A stretch of DNA of 64,000 bases. It comes from Chrysaora quinquecirrha. Lineage: Eukaryota; Cnidaria; Scyphozoa; Semaeostomeae; Pelagiidae. The notes under the pieces are model-generated. The model made no database searches and was not told where the DNA came from. It saw only the letters and a list, made by a program, of their open reading frames with translations. A program made the position numbers and the translations under genes. Positions 33,158 through 43,131 of the stretch are shown here, one piece after another; positions within the stretch are counted from its first letter, which is position 1, and each line of letters begins with the position of its first letter. The stretch is from contig JACTAT010000051.1 of NCBI GenBank assembly GCA_014526335.1, positions 851,138 to 915,137 on the forward strand, read 5' to 3'.

Positions 33158-36100
33158 TCAGTATTCTATGACGTCAATATATATGACCCAATATATCACG
33201 TTAAACAGGACAAATGTCAGTGGAAAAACCACTCTGGACACCCTGTCAATTACATTAACCTCGTCACATTCCTTATCTTGATTTGTTGTTGTTGCTGCTG
33301 CAGTTGACAAATCACATTCAGGCTTTTCTTTTGTTGCCATGTCAACAGCGAATCCATCCAATGAAATTTCATCAGCAATTGTATTATGATGTTGATGTTG
33401 TAACTTTATATTTGGCTCGTTACGTCCATTCATTTCAGTCGCATTGACCCTGGCTTTTAAAGAATCATGACTTTTGTTTTGCCCTTTATTTTGACGTTTC
33501 ACATAATTCGTTGCAATAACTGTTTCAAGCAGTCCAAGAAATATCTGCGCAAAACAGCCAATAAGGTAATAATCAATACCCTTTGCGTAATGGACTTTCG
33601 GTAGTGTCGCACTGATGAACTGCAGCAGGAATACGATTGCCAATACTGTTGTTATCAGCAATGCAACACGATCACCTTGAAAATAACGAGAAACCTCACT
33701 CAGGCGCTGTCTCGCTTGTATTTTCATACTATTCTCTTGTTTAAAGGGTTAAGGGCCGTTAAAACACGGATCCAGCTGTCGGACCCAACTGAACAAGGCC
33801 CTGTCAAAAGCCTTACCAATAAAGAAACTGACTATCTTGCCTTATTGAAAGATTATGGTAGTAATGAGCAAGATGTCAGACTTTTTAAAGAACATAATGA
33901 TATCTGCAAACTGCCATACATGGATGTAAATAGCCCTTTGTGGCTAGGATGTTTAAGAAGTTGAAAATCACATACGATGATGAACGTAGAAAAATTCGAG
34001 AAATATGCGCCGTCGCATTCTAGAGGGATCTTGGGGGTATACAGCCTAAATCAAAATTTTCAAATCAGCTTTTAATCAAAAATCTCTAGAATTGCTCCGT
34101 TGGCCATTTCACGGCTTTAGTTTACAAATTCTAAACCGACCAACGAAATTGACTTCCCTCATTTACCGACAACCTCGGTTGAAACGCATTCGTTGCGTAG
34201 TTAGATAAGTCTGTACAGAGCAAAAGCATACAGATTTCTTGTCTCTTTCATATTTTAAATGTTGCTGATTTTGTTTTTGGTACGCCTATATCATGTTTTA
34301 CTTTTAGGCTAATAAGATTTAATGACTGCACTAAGTTTCTGCAATCATTGCATAAGTCAATTTTATCATTGCACATTTTGCTCATAGTACAAGACAATTT
34401 TACGCTATGTAATGCCCAGCGATTACATAGATTACACACAGCTTGTCAAGTATTTCAAAGTTGCTTGTTAACGAAATGCTTCACTGTTTGGCCACGTCGC
34501 ATTACAATGCTCCTCGAACATTTGTTGCTTGCGTTAAGCATAAAATGTTTTTGAACTTTTTCAAAAACATCGCGCAGAGCATTCTGCTTATTCTGCTTGT
34601 CAAGCAATGTTTTGTGACGTGGCCAAACGTTCAAACATTGCTTGATGAGCAAATTGCAACTGTTTGATAAATAGTGTTTGATCATTTGGCTAATTCCCTA
34701 AAAACTTAAAGGCATAACTGGTACACTTAGCAGTACCCACAAAGTAGCATCAAAATATCAAGGAAGAAGCTCAAAGAAAAGCTATTTGTATGCTTTGCGT
34801 TGTTTAATTGTAAACGAATAAAAATTAACGAGTTTGACCCTACCTGGTTCATCAATACTGAGCCAAAAAGACAGCCAAGATGATACGACAATTAGCGTAC
34901 ATGGTATATATATCTGGAACACGTAGTATCCAATCAGTCGAGTGTACGTCGTTATTACTGACAGGCGAGAGTAATTTCCTGGAAAAAATATGATACTGAG
35001 ATGAAATAGTAGAAGTACTGGTAGCCAATGCGAAGCAAAGGAGAGAATAGAGTACCAAAGTGTGACGTCATCAAAACAATTTTTTAGAAGTTCTCAATTC
35101 GCTCTTCGTTTTCTGAAAAAGCATAAAGGTTAGTGAAGAAATGCCCAAAATCAGCTAAATATGTTAAATATTGGCCGAGATATGGCCATTCGAGGAAACA
35201 CATTTCAATAGAAATTCTAAAAATAGAATATTGTGACGTCATGGCTTCGGTACTCTCTGCCCAGGCCAAACGATCAAATATTGTTGGTCAAGCAAATATT
35301 TGTTTTCCACGCAATGTAGAGATGTATTGGTATCCGGTACAGCAAGATAATTTTTCACTTTGGGGTTTCTAAAATCTGGCTGTAGAACAATCAAAAGATC
35401 GACCAGAGAACTGGTGAGATTATTGTACATCTTTATCTTTGTGCAGACAGAAAGAGCTCGTTTTCTTTCATGGGGTCTTCAGCTAATCTCTAGATTGGCA
35501 ATCTCACTGTACCAAGAGAGCTAATTGGTTTCTAAACACAATAAAATCGAGCCTCAAATTTCTGACATGGTCATCTCAGTCCACCTCTAGGTACATATCC
35601 AAGCTTGTTTCTGCCAATCTCTGACGTTTCAACTCTGAGAAGTGTCAGAGGAAAAAAGTTTTTAAGCGTGTTCAAAAGTTATTCTGCTAATCGCATCGCT
35701 TTTTTGAAAGTTATGTAGAACACTAGGACTGAATAAAATGCAGTTTATCTCTACAAAACTTGAAAAAATTTTAGCTGGCTACCTCCAATGTAAAACGTAT
35801 CTCCGCTAGATATATCAATGCTTGTTATTTCATATCCAGGCATCCGTTTATCTTCAATAAAAACTGGCATTGAATTCCTCCACTTTAGAACTAAGTCATT
35901 CACAGGACGAGAATCTGCAAAACATTGAAAATATGTTATTATGGAATCGCATTAGCAGTACATGTTCAGGTAACAATCGAACTGGCATTGTTAGGATGGA
36001 GAGAACATGTGCGAATGGAAAAATCCTCGGAGCTGGGCTAGATAGTAACTTTTTCGGAATTTTGACGCGTATTCTTTTAGTCGATGATAAATCATGCATT

Positions 36101-39100
36101 GGCGAATAATGTTATAAGCCCCCCCTCGTTTAAGGCCCCACCTCAAAATAGCCTCCCTCTAAAATAATAACAAATAATTAAGCACCCAGGGGCCTAATTC
36201 AAGGATTTACGTTATCTCAAACAAACCTATGACATCTCTCTCTAAAACACTGAAAACGCAATGTATAAATAGTGCATATGTACATATTCCGATACTCACA
36301 ACTTTCAAGATGCATCCAGCACTTCTGTTTATCCAGAGGAAATGATCTCAGATGAAGGTGACAGTTTGCAGTTAAGCTCACCCTACGTTTGGGGGAAATC
36401 AGTAAATAGAAAAAGGATCGCATTTTGGCAACAAGTCAAATAAATTCGTTAAACAATATACCCAGCAAGGAACATCAGTGTTATCAAAAATGTCCTGATT
36501 GTGCCTCGATGGATTGCTTTTAATACCAAAATTTCAGCCTCCCGAATCTTACGTTATAGGCAGGGAATTTTCCATAACAATCTGACTTTCAACTTAACTT
36601 TAAATTTTATTACACATTCAGGGTAAATCAATAGCGCTCATTCCAAATCCGAGATGGGCCCTGTGAAATTTTGACTGGAGGTTGAACTTTTCGATGACGT
36701 CATCAAAGTGCCTTTTTTTTCCCTTTGACTGCAATATCTCTCTATTAGTGCACCCAAGAAGGTCGATAAGTACAAATATGGATTCTCCTGATGTAGGGCT
36801 TTCGAATGATGTATAATGAGTTCGATTTCACTGAACTTTAGCCAAATCATGACGTCATCACAATGACGTCATCGTCGTAAAAAATTCTTATTTTGGTCAA
36901 AAATTTTGCGTGGAAACCTTGCCTATTACTGAAAGTTAAGCTTGACGAATGTTAGGCTCTGCATCTTAGATCAATATTTGAACCCTAATCTTGGCAGGCA
37001 ATAAGTAATGGCATGGCCGGGAGAACCGGAACGATGGAAAGGCAAAGACTGCAAAGAGGGTTTATAAAAATCAGGAAGCGTACGAGTTATGCTCGCTATA
37101 AAAATCTCAATATCTCAAATGGTTCCGTATTGTCCCTTCCCAGTATCCTCAGTGAGTTGCCAATATCCTCTGTGAGTCACCTGAGAATCTCTTTCAAAAT
37201 CTATTCAGGGAGTGAGTGAGGTTAGGCCAGCCAGCCTCTAGAAGAAGACATTATTTTAAGGCACATCTTGTCTTTAACAACAGTAACGTAATACAACCCC
37301 CCCCCCCTCTTCTCTTTCTGCCAGGCCAGAGGGATGCTATTTAGAGACAGATGCAGTTTAAGTGTATATTTCAAAAACAGAGTTCAATCAAGAAACATAA
37401 CGTACCTTTTACTGTGAACCACGTCACCATTGCTATCGATACGTATATATTGATTCTCTTTTATTACTTTTGGTGCATTTGACTTTAGTGCATTGGGAAA
37501 GAATATATCAGGAAACCAGATCCTATTAGCATGGTTTGCTTGGAGAAGGATGGCACTGCTTTGGTTGTGTCGCAATCTGTAGTCATTCCAAACGATGCGA
37601 AGATAAAGGTCCACAGTAAAGGTCTGCCAAGAAAATAAAAAGATTAGACCTTTGGAGGTTTTCGGAGGCTTTTGGAGATTAAAAGATGTTCAGAAGATCA
37701 TGGGGTAAAATTTTTTTAGACGTAACTAAAATGCTGTTATATTTATTGGATAATACAGAAACCCCGAATGATGATTCTGGAAGCTACAGGAAAGGTCTTC
37801 AAGAGTAGAACTACAATCTTGGTCAAATTTCCTGAGACCAGAAGCAAAACTAGCCACATCGTCTTTTCATACTCCTCCCCTTCCCCCCAAGTCAATGTTG
37901 TTAGTAATTTAAAAGTTTGATAATGTGACTGTGTCAATTTCCTATCAAAAAACAACATTGACTTGGGGGGGGGGTTCCGGTGAAAAAACTGATCGCATAG
38001 AGTGATTGATTCGATTTTGGTTACAAATAGTCCTCAGTCTCAGTTAATTTTGACCACGATTGTAGAACTAAATTATGAAGCCAACCGTGAAGGCCTTTGA
38101 GAGTTAGGAAGTTCTTGGAAATCCTTAGGAGGAAAGGTACATATTAAAAGAAGTCATTGTCCAGAAATTATACACAAACCAAATGTACTTAACCTCACTG
38201 AGCTCCTGAGTCACAAATACAAAATGAGACTCTCAGGTGACTCACGGAGGATACGGGCAAGGGACAATATGAAACTATTTAAGAATACTAGCGGCGAAAA
38301 CGATGTTTCTTGAACAGAGAAAAGAACAATGGATTACGTGGACTGAATATGATTTAAACAACACTTGAACTGGAGACTCGCGCGTTGTACCACCACCAGC
38401 TCAGTTTGTTCAAAAAACAATAGCGATTGTTTATCAAAAAACAACGCAAAATTGGACGAAATCAGACACCACCCACTACACACGAATTTCCCCACTAACA
38501 ACAATGAAACACCTCGCAACGCTCGGTGAGTTAATAGCCACAGCAAAAACTTGAAAATACAAAGATAGATAGAATGATAGAGCGTTAAAAAATATAGTAC
38601 CTCGTGAACTTCTTCAATTTCTTCATATTTTAGAATGTACAAATTAACGGTTGCAACCACAGGACTTCCTGCAATACAAATGCATTTATACTAGCTGAGT
38701 GCATCTGACGGTCTTGAACAATCTAATTCAACTCATAAATTAAAAGACAGTGATCAGTATACTTTATTTGAATATACAATCAACGAAAAAAGGTATGCGT
38801 GCTCCACCCTTTCTTACCAGTAACATTCGGTCTCGTCCCTGGGTTGTAATTTGTTAGAATTTTCCTGAAGGCATATTCGTAGTTTTCATCTGCTTTCTCA
38901 GCGATCCTGGATGAAAGAATGATGATTTAAACTAGGCGCACGAGTAGTGTTGACTCGAAAAGTCTTTCTCGAATGCAATAACGGTCGATAACGGTGAAGA
39001 AGATTTTATCTTTTCGAGTTCGATTTACGACTCCTATTCCTTATTTCGAGAAAAAAATAAAATAATAATTTCCGTAAAGTCGAAAAAACGTGCTCTTTGT

Positions 39101-40073
39101 TGAAGGCGGGCCTTCCGAAGCTACCAAACCTACTGTTTTCAGGATTCTAGCTCAGAAATATACGATACGAAATTCAATTTTGTCAAGCCTATCAAAAGCA
39201 TAATTTGTCTCAATCAAATATGCTTAAGTTGAACATTCAATAAATATACCTAATATCTTCAGTGTCCAATGAAGATACCACAATGCTGGTCCACGCCAGA
39301 AGAAGAACAGCGTAACCGCCTGTAGCAAATGAACCAAGGCATTAAATGATTGATATATAAACGCAACAAATTTTCCAGATATACTGAAGGAGAAGGTGAA
39401 ATGGTGTTTAAGCGCCAATCGCTAGGATCGCAGTAGTAGGTTAACTAATCGAGACCTCGACCCTGGCTGTGACGCTTCCGTGGCTGGGCTCGAACCCTGA
39501 CCACACTGAGCTCCTAACACCACAAGTCAGCTGGAATACAACATGACGCCACAGCACCTTCACTTTACAGAGAACACCTAGAGTTAGAATTAGAACAATC
39601 TGAATTGCATTGATGCAATGATGCAGTGACGCATTTGCAATTTGAAAGCGAAATAAGTCTGTGATTCAGACTGGGAGTAACAACCACACTCAAATTGGGT
39701 ATAGCGTCATTTACATAAAAATAATGGCTTTTAAGGCCCAAGGGACTGGGTTGCCAGGAAGAAACCAGTGCCTATTCCAGTTACTCAATCGTTTTGCTGA
39801 GCCACACGTTTTGTCGTGGATAACATCGTTATGACGTTGATATTCACCCCTTTTGATAATAGCTATATCAAGCGTTCGGTTAGTACCATACATATCCGAA
39901 TATATAATTTCTAGAATAGAATATGACAAATTGATATAGAATATAACTATTCATTCTGTTGCTAGCTATATCCTTGGTATCTTACCTTGTCGACGGTTCA
40001 AACAGAACGAAGGTTTGAATTATTTCATAAGGAAATATTACACAAATTGGCAAAATTACTTACTAAGCATCAT
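33158..40073 (-). CDS. Cys-loop ligand-gated ion channel subunit, copy B (intact)
   Basis: Nine coding exons: 40064-40073, 39250-39319, 38818-38906, 38601-38668, 37406-37623, 36300-36382, 35783-35914, 34844-34978, 33158-33675; 1323 nt, 440 aa. The first coding exon holds only ATGATGCTTA. A signal peptide (GYAVLLLAWTSIVVSS) precedes the ligand-binding domain with VDLYLRIVWNDYRL, IWFPDIFFPN, and the Cys-loop C-x13-C containing FPLDKQKC. TM1 (GYYVFQIYIPCTLIVVSSWL) follows, then TM2 and TM3, a ~100-residue His/Asn-rich cytoplasmic loop and TM4 (FPLTFVLFNVIYWVIYI). The overall sequence resembles GABA-A/glycine-type receptors (LPKVHYAKGIDYYL after TM2). TM2, however, begins GDRVALLITTVL: the acidic -1' residue is the cation-channel arrangement, unlike the PAR of anion channels. 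Ligand unknown. Plasma membrane pentamer expected. The paralogue at 23718-30674 shares exon sizes, so the pair arose by tandem duplication. Confidence 0.9.
34460..34700. mobile_element. MITE copy, GGCCAAACGATCAAAC family
   Basis: Family motifs ACTGTTTGGCCACGTCGC, CAAGCAATGTTTTGTGACGTGGCC and GTGTTTGATCATTTGGC are present in order; the left terminus is degraded. It lies in the intron between the TM1 exon and the last exon of receptor copy B. A fragment of the same family is at about 35262-35310. Confidence 0.65.
35480..35700. mobile_element. Dispersed repeat fragment (GTGTCAGAGGAAAAAAG family)
   Basis: GGTTTCTAAACACAATA...CTGACGTTTCAACTCTGAGAAGTGTCAGAGG...AAGCGTGTTCAAA parallels 24770-25190 and 42725-42880. 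It lies in an intron of receptor copy B. Confidence 0.45.
36635..36900. repeat. Dispersed repeat with TGACGTCA palindromes
   Basis: ATGACGTCATC occurs at about 36697, 36850 and 36864, the last two only a few bases apart. The surrounding text (CCGAGATGGGCCCTGTGAAATTTTGACTGG) has the look of a high-copy repeat rather than an enhancer. It is intronic in receptor copy B. Confidence 0.35.
39408..39555 (-). mobile_element. tRNA-derived SINE, copy 1 (minus strand)
   Basis: Read on the minus strand, AGCTGACTTGTGGTGTTAGGAGC is followed by GGGTTCGAGCCC, a perfect-looking B box. Related copies at 42000 and 49085 share the downstream GGTCTCGATTAGTTAACC-type body. It is intronic, between coding exons 1 and 2 of receptor copy B. 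Confidence 0.6.
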
Positions 40074-40699
40074 GACTGTCGAGTACACTCCAAGAATTAA
40101 GAGTTATGCTTGACTTTTCGTCTACTGCAAAGATAATATAGATATACTAACCTATGATAAACAACACAACTACATACTATATTTCTATTGTCTGGCAATT
40201 ATACATTCGTAGAAGGCTGCATGCAGCTGCGTTACCAAAATAAGAAACCAAATACAAGACTTTATTTAAACCAGCATATCTAGAAAATATCAAACTTGTA
40301 ATGCAAAAGAAGTCAACTTCATAAATCATGCAATAGAGAAGCCTTATCACAATTGGCCATTGAAGACAAAATCAAGAAATCAATAAGTCTCGGTTAGAAA
40401 CAAGTCGACAAATAAATGCAGAAGTTGACATTGCTTAGTGAATATGGCAAATAACAGGTGACTTTAGTTGGTGTCATTATTTAGAATCTTCATAAAACAA
40501 AATTAACACTGCATGAAAAGAACTAACGTCAATTTTAAAAATTTGTATTCGCGTTCAGGATAGGGTGATCAATGCAAGGCAAATTATCGGGCGCAGTAGC
40601 ATTAACTTTGGGGCGAAATAACGAGAAAATCAAAGAATTTGGAAAAAAATTTAAAACTTCGTTTCAATAGTGGAAAATATCGTAAGGGTGCTTGCTAAG
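40074..40699. other. 5' flank of receptor copy B, no gene seen
   Basis: AT-rich sequence upstream of the ATG at 40073. The promoter and any 5' UTR intron must lie here or beyond, but no core promoter element can be assigned with confidence. Confidence 0.3.
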
Positions 40700-40826
40700 T
40701 AGACTCACGGCACGAGTCTCTAGTTTACGCTCCCGTTATTTTGATTTGTCACTCCAACACTGAGCGATCCTAGAAAATAGCAACAACAACATCGAGCGAA
40801 GTAGCGGGACTTATGTAGTGAGTCTA
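40700..40826. mobile_element. Mutator-like MITE relative, TIR TAGACTCAC
   Basis: Begins TAGACTCAC and ends GTGAGTCTA. Flanks CTTGCTAAG (40691-40699) and CTTGCTTAG (40827-40835) match at 8 of 9 positions, a slightly decayed 9-bp target duplication. Internal TTTACGCTCCC resembles TCTACGCTCCT in the copies at 27101 and 63149. Confidence 0.75.
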
Positions 40827-41344
40827 CTTGCTTAGCGTTACCGATATACTAGATGATTCGCCGAAATCGCAGATGTATGTTTCCGACCGAAGAAATTCGG
40901 TAACTAAGCTTGTAACCACATTATGATTTTTGCCGTGGGGACAACCCTTTATGGGTGACAAAACACTGTATATTTCTGCTAAATTTCAATTGGCTAGTCT
41001 AAGTCACGTGACTTTACATGACGAAAGAGTCGAAGGCATAGTGTTTCAATATAAAAATTTGCTTGTCTGTGACATCGGGACAGTACCGCAACTGCGGGCG
41101 CAACTGCCGGACTAAGCTACCTTAGTAGTAACCACTTCTATTTTCCTAACGTTCCGGATCACGACTAGCGACGTCGCGGACGTGTCGCAAGCACAGGAAG
41201 GTGGGCTCTACCTCTACCTCACGCATAGGTAATCTTCCAATCGTTGCGTACAGCTGTATGGAAACCAGTCTTAGGTCAGGCCCATTATCTTCGCACCATA
41301 AGTGTGTCTGGTATAGTCACAGATTTCAATGCAATGGGCGTTTA

Positions 41345-41515
41345 AAGGTTGTTTTCCACGCGGTGACAAATTTCACGTAACGCCACGTCGGGTAGAATCA
41401 AGTCTAACTACATCTGGACAGGAAAAGTTCGCATAGCGACGGTCTTATTGCGCATGTCCTTATTTGACGTTTATCACGCTGTGCGCCTTTTTCTCTATTA
41501 GTGGAAGACTAAATC
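41345..41515. mobile_element. Degraded short MITE with GTTTTCCAC end
   Basis: GGTTGTTTTCCACGCGGTGACAAATTTC at the left and TTTTTCTCTATTAGTGGAAGAC at the right are imperfect inverted copies. The sequence TTCGCATAGCGACGGTCTTATTGCGCATG in the middle is shared in part with 48830-48990. Confidence 0.45.
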
Positions 41516-41883
41516 GTCATACAAATAGTCAATTTTGAAATTAACTTACCAAATCGAATTTACTCACCGGTATCTATAAGGTTGATATTCTCTACTTCAC
41601 AAGACAAGTATTCAGCTTCACATTCAAACCTGACTGAAGGTGCAAGGTGCAATCTATAATATGATAATGCAGATAGTTATTATTTGCCTCTCGATTTGCC
41701 TAAGAATTAATTAAACTTGTACAAGGATGAATTAAGTAATCAGCGATACGATATTGTATCAAGACGCCCTAACAAAGCAATACAACTGTTTTGCTGTTCT
41801 AGTTGAATACAGCAACCAGTTCGTGTTAAACATTCATATTCGAAACTGCTATTACAAATTTAACACATTTTTGTACTGGTATG

Positions 41884-41937
41884 GCAAACCGTACCAACAT
41901 GTTGGCCTATTTTAGCCAACATGTTGGCACGGTTTGC
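41884..41937. ncRNA. Candidate hairpin, 23-bp stem and 8-nt loop
   Basis: Arms 41884-41906 and 41915-41937 pair over 23 positions with a single G-T type mismatch around the loop CTATTTTA. Each arm also contains the self-complementary 12-mer CCAACATGTTGG. Size and near-perfect pairing would suit a short cnidarian-type microRNA precursor. It could equally be the collapsed ends of a foldback transposon. There is no sequence evidence of expression. Confidence 0.35.
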
Positions 41938-41999
41938 GCCCGCCTTTACTACCTCTGAACAAAGGACAACCAACTAGTGAACGAAGGTTACATATCAAA

Positions 42000-42135
42000 T
42001 GGCGTATTTAGCGACCAATCTGAGGAGAAGATGAACTAACAAGACCATGACTCTGGCTGGGACGCTAAGGGGGTTGAGCTCGAACCCGCACCCCGACCTC
42101 ACTAAGCTCCTGACACCACGAGGTAGCTGATAAGA
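42000..42135 (-). mobile_element. tRNA-derived SINE, copy 2 (minus strand)
   Basis: On the minus strand TCAGCTACCTCGTGGTGTCAGGAGC leads to GGGTTCGAGC, with the same order of motifs as the copies at 39408 and 49085. More diverged in the body. Confidence 0.55.
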
Positions 42136-42546
42136 TTTGGGTTTCTGCTGTCGTTTTCACTTGTCATTCAAAAGGACGTCTTAAATTCTTAAATAAAAGC
42201 ACCAGCATAGCAGAGTACTTAACTTAAATCTTCAAGTATTATTAATGAATTATTTATTAATCAACATACCTTTTCGGCAATTTTAAGTGTTGTTTCGAGA
42301 TCATCAAAAATGCTACATCATCTGATAAGATTGACTGCAGTTTGCCAAAATGCTGAAAAACATGACTTGTTTTCCCATCATCTTCTCCGTTCGCGTAAGC
42401 AGAGATACCACATCTACGTCAAGTGTTTACCCTAGAGATGCTTCTTTAAGAATTATGTGCTTCTCAGGAGCTAAGGTCTGCTCGTCCAGAGAGGTATCCG
42501 GGATTTACTTCAATACAGCAAAAAAGGGCGGAAATACCTTTGGTCA

Positions 42547-42880
42547 CATTTAACAGCTTTTTCATCTGACACGTACGTCTCAGAGTAATTATGAACATCA
42601 GAAACAAACCGAAACAAAACTACAGCGAATGTCAATTATCCTTTAGAAATGTTGTTTAAAAGGGAGCAATGACTTTACACCTTGCAGACCAAATATACGC
42701 TTAACCCAACTCTGCCACTGGAAAATTTTTAAGCTGGTTGTTTTCAGAACACCATGCCAATCAAGCCTCTCACTGGCTCATTTCGGTCCGTATCTGGGTT
42801 AAATTTCATCGTAGTCAACAAATTCAGTCAATTTCATTTTTGACGTTTCAGACGAAAAAGCTTTTATTATGTTCGAACTT
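42547..42880. mobile_element. TIR element, GCTTTTTCATCTGACACG family
   Basis: CAGCTTTTTCATCTGACACGTACGTCTCAGAG at the left is mirrored by GACGTTTCAGACGAAAAAGCTTTTA at the right. The interior CATTTCGGTCCGTATCTGGG links it to 18219-18420 and 24690-25190. Confidence 0.55.
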
Positions 42881-43131
42881 TTTACCACTTTTTATCGCAA
42901 TATTGAAGAGGGTGGCAAGATACGGAATACAAGACACGAGGGGCAACTCACTCCTTGAAAATCTCTTACATCTTTCCTGGAAATCCTATTGTTTTCAATA
43001 GGAAATCCTTTTGTTTAACGGGAATCTCGTACGCTTTTTTGCAGAGTGAATTGCCCGTCGATAAGACAAACGAAACATTTTCACAGGGAGAAAGAAACTT
43101 TGAAGCTAAGTTTAATGTCAAAGAGTCAGAG

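Larger units (their letters stand above)
40836..43131. other. Intergenic region between receptor B and the esterase gene
   Basis: No coding exon recognised. Contents: a degraded relative of the 41-bp-TIR MITE (41345-41515), a strong hairpin (41884-41937), a SINE (42000-42135) and a TIR element (42547-42880). Confidence 0.45.

Noticed and set aside
32855..33307. 150-codon + strand frame
   Set aside because: Overlaps the 3' end of receptor copy B in antisense and has no recognisable features.
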